From: Nansenia antarctica
Lineage: Eukaryota; Chordata; Actinopteri; Argentiniformes; Microstomatidae
Direction: 5' to 3'
DNA: 64,000 nt
Assembly (NCBI GenBank): GCA_963989245.1
Contig: OZ022355.1
Location: 23,748,809 to 23,812,808 of the forward strand
Below the pieces are notes generated by a model, which was not told the DNA's origin, did not search any database, and worked only from the letters and a program-made list of their open reading frames with translations. The translations under genes and the position numbers were made by a program. Shown in pieces: positions 22,132 through 30,754 of the stretch; position 1 is the stretch's first letter; each line of letters opens with the position of its first letter.

Positions 22132-25100
22132 TTCTTCTTTTTTTTTACATAAAACTTCCAATGAGTCCCCGATTTAATGTAACCTTTATTTTAGCAGGGA
22201 GTCTCTTTGAGAGCAAGGTCTGAGTTTACAGAGTTTACAACCATACAGAATACAGAGACCAGCGTCTGAGTTTACAACCATACAGAATACAGAGACCAGG
22301 GTCTGAGTTTACAACCATACAGAATACAGAGACCAGGGTCTGAGTTTACAACCATACAGAATACAGAGACCAGGGTCTGAGTTTACAACCATACAGAATA
22401 CAGAGACCAGGGTCTGGGTTTACAACCATACAGAATACAAATACAAAATTACAACATTATAAAACAATCAAGATAAAAACAAACACATAGAGGTCCTCAA
22501 TCAAAACGTTAAACTAGCTTCAGCACAAGAACACCCCACTGAAACGCTCTCTGCAGATTGGCCCAGCAGAGGGGCATAGATATCCATACTATATATACAT
22601 ATATACAGTATGTTACTGTACATGTGGGAAAACTAGGGTTAGGGTTAGGTGCTACGTCGACTTGGTACATGCTGGCATGTCTAACCCTAACCCTAGTTGT
22701 CCCACATGTACCGTAACATAATACATATATATACTAGCCTACATATATATTAAAACTAAACCCCAGGACACCCGGGGTTAGGTAATTGGTTAATGAGGTA
22801 ATTAGCTAGGCAATTGATCATTGATGCAAATAAGCGCCTTCCCCTACCAAATGCTGGGTCAAAATGAACAGTTTAACGGTATGCATGTATACTGTAGCTA
22901 TGTATTATTGACACTGGTATTTATTCAACAGTTTAACAGATCGTTTATAATTTCTATAAACAGTTCATAAGGCATATACCGTATACAGATTACTACATTG
23001 TATCCACTGTAGAACATCAAGTATCTCGATTCAAAACATTCAGACTGAGGCAAGACGATATTTAGATCATCCACCAAGATGGATATAAGGAAAAAAAATT
23101 CTAAGAAGAGAAAAGTAAGTCAAAGTCATCCAAGTTTTCCCGTGAGTGGCCAAACAGCAACATTGCGTTCTCCCAAGGTCAAACACAGCCAGCTTTTCTG
23201 ATAAGAATGTTAGCACCTTATGAGACATTCTCTGTATTAGCAATAGAATTAGCATAGCCTACTAGCAACCAAATACGAGCTAGATCAGCTATATGGCACT
23301 AGCAGTTTTGTTAGGCATTACTAGTGCGGTTAGACATGTTTAAATGCAGAACAGACACAGGCGAAATGTCATCAAAAGCACAGAATGGCGACAAACACCT
23401 CACAGTGCTTACCTGTCCTGTCATTATTGCATCTCCTGCCCGTGTTCATTGCCCTGAGCATTTGCACAATTTAATTTGGCCATTGCACCCACCCAAAGAA
23501 TCAATTTTGCATCTGATTGCTTGAGCTAGGGTTAAAAAATAAGAAGAAAACACCTGTTCCATTTATTTTTCTATTTCTAAAATGCTTGTGATTGTATTTT
23601 TTGTATTGATGATTGTATTTCTATGTCAAATGTTCTATTAGAGAAAAACAATATGAACAAGTGCTCAATGCATCCCCATTTCTCCTGATATAGGTGGTTG
23701 AGAATGAGAGTGAGTCAGAGGCAGGGGCAGCAGGCAGGGGCAGTGGAGACAGCTCTAATTCACTCTTTGATTATTTATTTTTGTTATAGTTGTATGTTCT
23801 GCAATGCACTGAAGAGGGCTAAGTTTGATTGTAATAGGCTCTGAGTAGCCTAGGTACATATTTTATGTTTCCTCATAACTTTTTATTCAATTTGTTGACT
23901 CAAAGTTACCTCATTCTTTTCTAATTCACTCTTTGATTCTTTTTGAATCTTCATATTTAATAAAGTACCTAAAAAGTGCCACGTGTCAGTGTCAGGCCTC
24001 TGTGAGTTAAACCAAAACATAATAGTAGTCAGTAATTGCAGACCATGCCAGCTCCAAGGAAAAACAAAGAAAGAGGGAGATTATTTTGGGTGTAAAACGC
24101 ACCAGAATGCAGGAAATTGAATCTACTATTTTAAAAAATTCGGGGGGGGGACCCCCTGAAAGATAAGTGTCCCCCCCACATTCAAAAAGCTGCTGACGCC
24201 CATGCTTATAGCAGACTTATATAGCGCTTTTCTAGCCACTCAAAGACGCTTTACAAACTGAAAAGATCGAGTAGTAAAATCAAAAGAAACAAAAAATATA
24301 TAGATAAAACACAGTATAGCCTAGGGGTCTAATTAGTTTTTAGATTACTAAATCGAAGTGTCTTTGTAGGACAATCTACTCTGCATACTGCAATTACACC
24401 TATAGATTTCGGGCGGAGAAGCGGCGAACAAGCAACGCCAGCGTCCGGCATAAAAAAAAAGTGATCATATCATACAATATAATGTTTAGATTACTATATA
24501 TAATATCTTTCTGTATTTATCAGAAATGACGAGAGTATACCGTGTTCTCCGCGTCTCTTTCAGGGAGGATCTCCACCTGTCGCTCTTCCTTTCCCAGGTT
24601 TTCCTTGTCCCTTCTATCAATAAATAAATCTTGAATCTTGAATGTTGAATCCCTCTTCAGCACTTCTTCATGTAACGCCCAAATCACTACCTCCTGATCT
24701 TTAATCTTTTGATTCAGTGGTAGTATTATCGTTTGATATGGTTCCATCATTCGATTCACCAGGCTTTCTGTCTTCAACTTCAACCTTGGTATCACACCTT
24801 CCTCACTGTCTTCCTCACTCTTGTTTGAACATGTGAACATGAGAACATGTGAACATAAGAATATGCATATATATGTACATGCATGTATACTGTATGTATT
24901 ATATATGTATATGCATGTATACTGTATGTATTATATTATATTAACACTTTGACACATTGTTTACAATTTCTATAAACAGTTCACAAGGCATATACACATT
25001 ACTACATTGTATAGCTGTATTATAGAACATCAAGTATCTTTACAGTTTCATTTACATTAAACTTCACTCAAGTGTCAGTCTACACGCCATGCAACAGCAT

Positions 25101-25942
25101 ACTTCAAGACAATATCTTCATTAAGATGCATTGCTCTAATGCCTAATCTGTACAACATACCGTGTTACTGTCAGAGTGAGACATGGTGGTCTTCTCACTG
25201 TATTCATCACGGGATTCCTCACTCTTTTTTGAACATGTGAACATAAGAACATGTGAACACGTGACGTTAGAATTAAAAGGTTCTATCTCCATTTTGGACA
25301 AAATTTAGTTTTTTACATAATCTGTAATTAGGTGTTTATTAACGCCTGTGTGGTGTTATTTTTAAAATGTTGACATTTTTGAGTTAGTAATTAATAAAAT
25401 ACAAAGGTTCCATCTCACAAAACATAATGGAATGTAAAAACTTTGACGCTCAATATCTCTGAACCGCCCTAAACGGAGATAGAACCTGATCATTCTAAGC
25501 TCACGAACATGTGAATGGCTCATGGATAAAACTAGCAGCAGCCTGTCCTTACAGACAATAACACACCATTGAATCTGTCTCATTAGACTTGAAGGGGCAA
25601 TCTGGGATTGGTACATGCAGAATTATTATTATTATTATTATTATTTTCTTCTTTTTTTTTACATAAAACTTCCAATGAGTCCCAGATTTAATGTAACCTT
25701 TATTTTAGCAGGGAGTCTCTTTGAGAGCAAGGTCTGAGTTTACAGAGTTTACAACCATACAGAATACAGAGACCAGGGTCTGAGTTTACAACCATACAGA
25801 ATACAGAGACCAGGGTCTGAGTTTACAACCATACAGAATACAGAGACCAGGGTCTGCATGTATACTGTATGTATTATTGACACTGGTATTTATTCAACAG
25901 TTTAACAGATCGTTTATAATTTCTATAAACAGTTCACAAGGC

Positions 25943-25986
<44 letters not shown>

Positions 25987-26595
25987 TAGTGGTTAGTCAG
26001 GGTTATATTATAAATATAGGTGTAGTTGACTCTAAGCGTTGCTAAGGACTCTAAGCGTTGCTAAGGACTAAGGGTTGCTAAGGACTCTAAGTGTTGCTAA
26101 GGACTCTAAGCGTTGCTAAGGACTCTAAGCTAGATGTACTTGCAGTATGCAGAGCAGATTGTCCTATACCGTATACAGATTACTACATTGTATCCACTGT
26201 AGAACATCAAGTATCTCTACAGTTCATTTATATACATTAAACTTCACTCAAGTGTTAATCTGCACACCATGCAACAGCATAATTCAAGCCAATATCTTAA
26301 TAATAATAATAATAATAATACTTATAGCAGACTTATATAGCGTCGAGTCGAACCCCGATCTCCCGCATAACCGACGGCCGCGCTAACCACTAGTTAACTC
26401 TCTTGGTATAGTGGTTAGCGGGGCCGTCGGTTATGCGGGAGATCGGGGTTCGACTCCCGCATGGGGCGAGTTACACTAGAAGATTCCCTTTCGCTACAAT
26501 ATCATACAATATAATTTTTAGATGACTATATATAACATCTTTCTGTATTTATCAGAAATGACGAGAGTAGAACATACCGTGTCGGAGTCTGACAT
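18503..26595 (-). CDS. Unnamed multi-exon coiled-coil (trichohyalin-like) gene
   Basis: Splice-consistent model on the minus strand: 26,578-26,595, 25,161-25,223, 24,541-24,819, 21,626-21,688, 20,150-21,284, 18,775-19,105 and 18,503-18,533 (TGA). All listed exons join in frame, with phase-0 junctions for the first ones. The product is dominated by charged Glu/Arg/Lys coiled coil (EREEERKKEEE-type), with a 25-residue internal duplication (REIDRLIREEEQMIEMEREE). It ends in a globular-looking tail (GEFYTEEMAGDPEAARFPDRK). I do not recognise the family; trichohyalin and golgin similarity may be compositional only. It is the only candidate host gene in the window. A TE-carried or pseudogenised copy cannot be excluded. 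Confidence 0.55.
18775..19105 (-). CDS. Coiled-coil gene, penultimate exon
   Basis: Strong acceptor (CCTTTTCTCTGCCAG) and donor (TTGAG|GTGAGA). Its first two bases complete the Arg codon begun by the last base of the 20,150-21,284 exon. It encodes a TSGG linker, a basic coiled coil (REQEKRAELLKRERNRQKRE) and then an acidic tail (EFYTEEMAGDPEAARFPDRKMTIWQKRK). Agreement of splice phase and continuity of coiled coil across the 1-kb intron, which carries a LINE tail, support a real exon pair. Confidence 0.65.
19215..19400. repeat. About 41-bp tandem repeat in intron
   Basis: Four or so units built around GATTGATTAATATGTTACAT and GATTGACAGTTAAAAGA. Intronic to the coiled-coil gene. 19,146-19,840 is otherwise AT-rich with nothing recognised. 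Confidence 0.75.
19847..20110 (+). mobile_element. LINE 3' end (C-terminal ORF2 piece plus tail)
   Basis: Encodes a KKRFGEAAFSFYAP-like segment, followed by SRLKTHLFNIAFK and a stop. That is the C-terminus shared by three LINE pieces in this window. The 3' end is GCAGGAAAAGCGCTTTACAAATAAA with an ATT/ATTC tail. A small internal duplication (ATATACTATATATATA) disrupts the frame. It is inserted in the intron of the coiled-coil gene on the opposite strand. Clade (L2 or a relative) is inferred from the tail. Confidence 0.75.
20150..21284 (-). CDS. Coiled-coil gene, large exon
   Basis: About 378 codons. Residues 1-90 form an ordered segment (LKTESLVNQMMERYQTIILS ... QEVVIWALHEEVLKRDSTFKIQDLFIDRRDKENLG). 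The rest is a nearly continuous charged coiled coil. A DNA-level tandem duplication of about 75 bp at 20,865-20,945 gives two copies of a REIDRLIREEEQMIEMEREE module. A short GGTIQAWGTIQP segment interrupts the helix. The donor is C|GTAAGTGTA. The long plus-strand frames here, rich in Ser/Leu/Phe, are antisense shadows of the Glu/Arg codons. Confidence 0.65.
21626..21688 (-). CDS. Coiled-coil gene, 63-bp exon (copy 1)
   Basis: Acceptor ...CAAAAAAG and donor ACACG|GTATGTTG bound 21 codons (SEESRDEYSEKTTMSHSDSNT). It contains an internal ATG (MSHSDSNT) that could be an alternative initiator. An identical exon is at 25,161-25,223. Confidence 0.55.
21732..21965. mobile_element. MITE-like inverted-repeat element, copy 1
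   Basis: About 234 bp with 24-bp imperfect terminal inverted repeats (TTAGAATTAAAAGGTTCTAT on the left; AGATAGAACCTTATCATTCT on the right). It has no coding capacity. A copy of about the same size is at about 25,267-25,497 in the duplicated segment. Confidence 0.65.
22225..22440. repeat. 37-bp minisatellite, about 5-6 units
   Basis: Units GTCTGAGTTTACAACCATAC plus AGAATACAGAGACCAGG. The duplicated locus at 25,735-25,856 has about three. The flanking sequence GAGTTTACAGAGTTTACAAC is shared. A (ATT)n microsatellite precedes each copy (22,098-22,130 and 25,622-25,645). Confidence 0.9.
22591..22735. repeat. Hairpin element with telomere-like GGGTTA core
   Basis: Inverted arms of about 50 bp: the left arm carries ACATGTGGGAAAACTAGGGT and TAGGGTTAGG, the right arm CTAACCCTAACCCTAG and CCCACATGTA. 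They are separated by about 30 bp. The arms continue outward through ACTGTACATG and CATGTACCGTAACATA into AT-rich sequence. It looks like a foldback MITE. The GGGTTA units are too few for an interstitial telomere array. Confidence 0.7.
23027..24204 (+). mobile_element. 5'-truncated copy of the 1.4 kb hAT-like element
   Basis: Nearly identical to 13,478-14,654 and ends in the same GCTGACGCCCATG terminus, but the left terminal ~240 bp are missing. It starts abruptly at GATTCAAAACATTCAGACTG within sequence that is otherwise shared with 26,200-26,215. A 20-bp rearrangement near 23,752 distinguishes the copies. It lies in an intron of the coiled-coil gene. Confidence 0.85.
24205..24540. other. Intronic spacer with LINE/SINE-tail-like sequence
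   Basis: Contains CTTATATAGCGCTTTTCTAG...CTTTACAAACTG, the reverse complement of a widespread fish retroposon 3' end. The last 50 bp (TATCAGAAATGACGAGAGTA) resemble 26,530-26,575, the start of the first intron. Confidence 0.55.
24541..24819 (-). CDS. Coiled-coil gene, duplicated truncated large exon
   Basis: Repeats the first 90 or so codons of the large exon, with a 9-bp insertion giving SEEDSEEG in place of SEEG. It ends at AENT, where the sequence now reads ACACG|GTATAC, a usable donor. The parent exon continues through this point without a donor. All borders are phase 0, so inclusion keeps the frame. Whether it is spliced in is not known. Confidence 0.5.
25161..25223 (-). CDS. Coiled-coil gene, 63-bp exon (copy 2)
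   Basis: Identical in sequence and splice signals to 21,626-21,688. Phase 0 at both ends. Confidence 0.5.
25267..25497. mobile_element. MITE-like inverted-repeat element, copy 2
   Basis: Copy of the element at 21,732-21,965, carried by the segmental duplication, with small differences (TTTTGGACAAAA in place of TTTTTGACAAAA; a 5-bp shorter spacer). Confidence 0.65.
25735..25856. repeat. 37-bp minisatellite, about 3 units
   Basis: Same unit as 22,225-22,440, with fewer copies. Confidence 0.9.
25944..26132. repeat. (TA)n microsatellite and 19-bp GCGTTGCTAAGGACTCTAA array
   Basis: About 40 bp of TA at 25,946-25,982, then from 26,028 to 26,132 about five to six units of GCGTTGCTAAGGACTCTAA. The block is inserted relative to the otherwise duplicated sequence at 22,970. 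Confidence 0.85.
26340..26470. repeat. Inverted pair of tRNA-Asp-like modules
   Basis: The right module (26,401-26,470) reads CTTGGTATAGTGGTTAGCGG (A-box-like) and GGGGTTCGACTCCCGCATGG (B-box-like), close to tRNA-Asp in the D and T arms. The anticodon stem does not pair properly and no GTC anticodon is in place, so it is not a functional tRNA gene. The left module (about 26,344-26,395) is its reverse complement, giving a hairpin of about 50-bp arms around CTAGTTAACTCTCTTG. Confidence 0.7.
26578..26595 (-). CDS. Coiled-coil gene, candidate first coding exon
   Basis: ATG TCA GAC TCC GAC ACG then GTATGTTC. It gives MSDSDT and joins in phase 0 to the next exon. The sequence just upstream on the minus strand is an AGATAG microsatellite, which is an unusual place for a 5' untranslated region, so this start is weak. 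The alternative start is MSHSDSNT in the 63-bp exon. Confidence 0.35.
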
Positions 26596-26599
26596 TCTC

Positions 26600-26871
26600 T
26601 ATCGCTATCTATCTCTATCTATCTCTATCTCTATCTCTGTCTATCTATCTCTATCTATTATGTTCTTAACGCTTTCCAAACTTTCTCTACTCTTAATTCT
26701 CTCTTCTCTTCTCTTCTCTTCTCTTCTCAACTAGTAGAATGGTGATAGAATAGCATCTCTTTGTCTGGAGATTCCACGGCGTCATAACCCCTCTGTTGCT
26801 ATAGTATTCCGACATGGAATGTCTCTTCATATGTATACAAGTCAAATCCTAATGTGTCCTTAATGTGTCAG

Positions 26872-26907
<36 letters not shown>

Positions 26908-26944
26908 CATACATAATATAATATATATATATATATATATATAT
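26600..26944. other. Microsatellites, no gene
   Basis: (CTAT/CTCTAT)n at 26,600-26,659, (CTTCT)n at 26,699-26,728, (ATA)n at 26,873-26,905 and (AT)n at 26,922-26,944. Confidence 0.8.
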
Positions 26945-27257
26945 TTGTATAGCGCTTTTCTTTGCTAGCATATCAGTCCAATAGAGCTCTCAGGTCTTCT
27001 GGCGCTGGTTTTCTCTGTGTACCACATGTACAAATGAAGAGATTTGGTGAGGCTGCATTCTCATTTTATGCACCCAGATTGTGGAATGCACTGCCAGTTT
27101 ACATTAGGGATGCAACCTCAGCACATATGTTCAAGTCAAGACTAAAAACCCATCTTTTTAATATTGCCTTTAAATGACTAAATAATAAAATGATGGTTAT
27201 TTGATTGGAGAACTTTGAGCTGCAACGTTTGCAGGACAAGCGCTATACAAATAAAAC

Positions 27258-27296
<39 letters not shown>

Positions 27297-27320
27297 ATAA
27301 TAATTATTATTATTATTATA
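26945..27320 (+). mobile_element. LINE 3' end with (TTA)n tail
   Basis: A 71-codon frame ends with KRFGEAAFSFYAPRLWNALP ... SAHMFKSRLKTHLFNIAFK and a stop. The 3' end GCAGGACAAGCGCTATACAAATAAA is followed by (TTA)n. This is the best preserved of the three copies of this LINE family in the window. It is 5'-truncated and too short for a firm clade call. Confidence 0.8.
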
Positions 27321-27479
27321 TTATCAGTACTCAGACACACTACACTCCACGAGAGAAAATAGATCCATAACAAGTCAAACAAAAGCACAGTCAGTAAAAA
27401 CAACAATGAAAATAGTTAAAGATTAAAAGCAAGTTTAATGATTTGACTTTGAGGGATCGTTTGAGGAGGAGACGGGATG

Positions 27480-27570
27480 GATTCTTTCGCGATGCGCGTG
27501 TACGTAGCGGCGATGCGCGTGTACGTAGCGGCGGAGCGCGTGTGCGTAGCGGCGGAGCGCGTGTAGACAA
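27480..27570. repeat. 21-bp GTGTACGTAGCGGCGATGCGC array
   Basis: Four units of about 21 bp with TACGTAGCGGCGATGCGC and GCGTAGCGGCGGAGCGC variants. 27,320-27,800 otherwise shows no gene. Confidence 0.8.
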
Positions 27571-27889
27571 GGTGGGTGAGGGTTCGTTAATTGGCCTTGA
27601 CTTCTCGTGAGACGTCAGCATACTGGGTTCATTTACAAGCTCAGAATAGTTCACATCCTACTAAGCCTATTATACAAGATTGTTGGGGAGTATAATAAGA
27701 CTGACTTATGTGAGTTTTGGATGAATAGGGAATACAATAGCGAAACGATATGACTTAGATAATAATTCACCGTATAGTCCTGCAGGTCCACATTCAATTA
27801 TTCCACCTTGGTTATTTGTGAATCCACTAGTAGATTTATACAACAAGAACTGCGAAAGAAGTCCAAATATGCACATCCTGGTAATGTAG

Positions 27890-28219
27890 CACAGAACTAT
27901 ATAAAGAAGAGATTTGGTGAGGCTGCATTCTCATGTTATACACCCAGATTGTGGAATGCACTACCAGTTTACATTAGGGATGCAACCTCAGCAAATATGT
28001 TCAAGTCAAGACTAAAAACCCATCTTTTTAATATAGCCTTTAAATGACTAAATAATTAAATTATCATTATAAAAACCCATTCTTTTAATATTGCCTTTAA
28101 ATAAAAATAAAAAAATAAAAAAGATTATATAATGATTAAAGCACTTTGAGCTGCAACGTTTGCAGGACAAGCGCTATATAAATAAAGCTATTATTATTAT
28201 TATTATTATAATAATAATA

Positions 28220-28250
<31 letters not shown>
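27890..28250 (+). mobile_element. LINE 3' end with (TTA)n tail, second copy
   Basis: Same C-terminal ORF2 segment (KKRFGEAAFSCYTPRLWNALP...HLFNIAFK). The last part (AAAACCCATTCTTTTAATATTG) is duplicated at 28,072-28,098. It ends GCAGGACAAGCGCTATATAAATAAA and an ATT repeat. Confidence 0.8.
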
Positions 28251-28254
28251 TGGT

Positions 28255-28419
28255 CTGCACTATAGTGATAAGGCTCTAATTTTTACAGATGGGTCAAAAG
28301 ACCCAGAGACAGGACGTTCAGACAGACAGGAGCAGGAGACGTTCAGACAGGAGCTGCAGTATTTCTCCCTCATATTGTACGGCGACCTTGTGCCATGAAA
28401 GGCGCCTTATGAAATAAAT

Positions 28420-28471
<52 letters not shown>

Positions 28472-28870
28472 AGGCAGGAATTTTAAAAAGAACCACCGAT
28501 CATTTTTCAGTATACACAGTGGAGCTTCTAGACATTTTGACAGCATTAGAATGGTTGGTAGGGAACAGGGTAAATAATGCATTAATAGCTTCGGACAGCT
28601 GGGCAGCATTGTCTAGTATTAGATCTTTGAAATCTTGCAGAGAGGATATTATTTTCATGATTCATCAGTTAATTTATGGAATATATAAAAGCACAGATAT
28701 ACAGTTAATACAGTATTTGAAAGACACTGGGTTGATAGACAGGATTTAAACCCCCCCCCCCCCCCCCATTTCGTTTATTTCTTTCATCTTTAAGTTTTCC
28801 CTGTCAAATCTAACGTTCAAACACAGTCCGGTAGGTGACGGTAATGCGCCTCAAGTTGGTCGCAAACCGC
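28255..28870 (+). pseudogene. LINE RNase H domain fragment (I-type), interrupted
   Basis: Begins ALIFTDGSKDPETGR, the first RNase H motif. After an inserted tail-like sequence with (ATT)n (about 28,340-28,465) it resumes as FSVYTVELLDILTALEWL and NALIASDSWAALSSI, which carry the expected Glu and Asp. RNase H after the reverse transcriptase is typical of I-type LINEs such as Nimb. A run of about 19 C follows the stop (28,749 on), then sequence resembling a LINE 3' untranslated region (GGTAGGTGACGGTAATGCGC). Confidence 0.65.
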
Positions 28871-29204
28871 CACGATTACGAACCAGCGATGTCTTCTGAA
28901 CCAAGGTATGTAACCTTAATTCTTCGGGACGAAAGTTCTATGTTCATTCTGCATGGCAGCAGAATACAACATCAATAATTAAATAAGCAGGATCTAAAAC
29001 ACAATCAACAATAGCAGAACGCAAATCAACAATGATAGAATAGGCTTAGGGAGTAGCAGCAGAATGCATATCAACGTCTGTAATCAACATTATTATGGCA
29101 AGTTCACGTAATAGTCGGGTTGTGCAAAAAACATGCCGTGCAGGTTGCAGTGAGATAAAACACACTGTTATACGGTGGTGTGTTACACATATGGAGCAGT
29201 CCAG
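28871..29204. other. Non-coding, nothing recognised
   Basis: No domain, repeat or RNA gene is recognisable. A short repeat of AGCAGAATGCATATCAAC/AGCAGAACGCAAATCAAC words is at 29,010-29,075. Confidence 0.4.
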
Positions 29205-29280
29205 AGCACCACTCAGAGACTCACCCTCACTCTCCACTTTTAAATCCCACCTCAAAACCTACCTGTTCTCCCTAACCCTG
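29205..29280 (+). mobile_element. LINE ORF2 C-terminal scrap leading into the minisatellite
   Basis: Encodes PSLSTFKSHLKTYLFSLTLP, the conserved end of a LINE ORF2 of the kind usually reading FKSxLKTHLF. The minisatellite begins immediately after it. Confidence 0.6.
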
Positions 29281-30625
29281 CCACCCCCCCTCTCCCCCTG
29301 GACATGCATACAACCTCCCCTAACCCTGCCACCCCCCCTCTCCCCCTGGACATGCATACAACCTCCCCTAACCCTGCCACCCCCCCTCCCCCCCTGGACA
29401 TGTATACAACCTCCCCTAACCCTGCCACCCCCCCTCTCCCCCTGGACATGCATACAACCTCCCCTAACCCTGCCACCCCCCCTCTCCCCCTGGACATGCA
29501 TACAACCTCCCCTAACCCTGCCACCCCCCCTCCCCCCCTGGACATGCATACAACCTCCCCTAACCCTGCCACCCCCCCTCTCCCCCTGGACATGCATACA
29601 ACCTCCCCTAACCCTGCCACCCCCTCTCCCCCCCTGGACATGCATACAACCTCCCCTAACCCTGCCACCCCCCCTCTCCCCCTGGACATGCATACAACCT
29701 CCCCTAACCCTGCCACCCCCCCTCCCCCCCTGGACATGCATACAACCTCCCCTAACCCTGCCACCCCCCCTCTCCCCCTGGACATGCATACAACCTCCCC
29801 TAACCCTGCCACCCCCCCTCCCCCCCTGGACATGCATACAACCTCCCCTAACCCTGCCACCCCCCCTCTCCCCCTGGACATGCATACAACCTCCCCTAAC
29901 CCTGCCACCCTCCGCACCCCTGGACATGCATACAACCTCCCCTAACCCTGCCACCCCCCCTCCCCCCCTGGACATGCATACAACCTCCCCTAACCCTGCC
30001 ACCCCCCCTCTCCCCCTGGACATGCATACAACCTCCCCTAACCCTGCCACCCCCCCTCCCCCCCTGGACATGCATACAACCTCCCCTAACCCTGCCACCC
30101 CCCCTCTCCCCCTGGACATGCATACAACCTCCCCTAACCCTGCCACCCCCCCTCCCCCCCTGGACATGCCTACAACCTCCCCTAACCCTGCCACCCCCCG
30201 CACCCCTGGACATGCATACAACCTCCACTAACCCTGCCACCCCCCCTCTCCCCATGGACATGCATACAACCTCCCCTAACCCTGCCACCCCCCCTCTCCC
30301 CCTGGACATGCATACAACCTCCACTAACCCTGCCACCCCCCTCTCCCCCTGGACATGCATACAACCTCCCCTAACCCTGCCACCCTCCGCACCCCTGGAC
30401 ATGCATACAACCTCCCCTAACCCTGCCACCCCCCCTCTCCCCATGGACATGCATACAACCTCCCCTAACCCTGCCACCCCCCTCTCCCCCTGGACATGCA
30501 TACAACCTCCCCTAACCCTGCCACCCCCCCTCCCCCCCTGGACATGCATACAACCTCCCCTAACCCTGTCACCCCCTGTCACCCCCCCCACACCCCTGGA
30601 CATGCACAACCTCCCCTACCCCTAA
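29270..30625. repeat. 48-bp minisatellite, about 28 units, with two-unit higher-order pattern
   Basis: The unit contains CCTGGACATGCATACAACCT, CCCTAACCCTGCCACC and a C-rich spacer. Two spacer types, CCCCTCTCCCCC and CCCCTCCCCCCC, alternate through most of the array, so the larger period is 96 bp. A third type with TCCGCACCC recurs at 29,908, 30,199 (CCCGCACCC) and 30,385. Because 48 is a multiple of 3, most frames are open on both strands; none looks like a protein gene. Confidence 0.97.
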
Positions 30626-30754
30626 TGTATGCCCAATAGGGTTGGGTACCGTTTGGTTTTATTCGATACCGGTGCCAAATCGGTACTTTAAAATACTTAA
30701 ATCGGTACTTTTGATAAATAAATAAAAATCTATATAGAAATCCAGGATTTTTTT

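Larger units (their letters stand above)
21017..22440. repeat. Tandem segmental duplication, unit 1 (matches 24,541-25,860)
   Basis: From the middle of the large exon (ACACGG at about 21,017) through the upstream intron, the 63-bp exon at 21,626-21,688 and a MITE, to the 37-bp minisatellite, this segment recurs at 24,541-25,860 with high identity. Differences include a 9-bp insertion in the exon copy and fewer minisatellite units. A further shared piece is at 22,880-23,026 and 25,855-26,240. Confidence 0.9.

Noticed and set aside
22630..22700. Interstitial telomere sequence
   Set aside because: Only two to three GGGTTA units per arm, arranged as an inverted repeat. This is a hairpin element and not a telomere tract.
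26401..26470. Functional tRNA-Asp gene
   Set aside because: The D- and T-arm motifs are present, but the anticodon stem does not pair and the anticodon is not GTC. The module is also present as an inverted copy, which fits a relic or SINE-type sequence.
29095..30625. Long overlapping open frames on both strands (100-378 codons of MHTTSPNPATPP-type repeats)
   Set aside because: They result from a 48-bp tandem repeat whose length is a multiple of three. Several frames on both strands are open at once, with no non-repeat domain.
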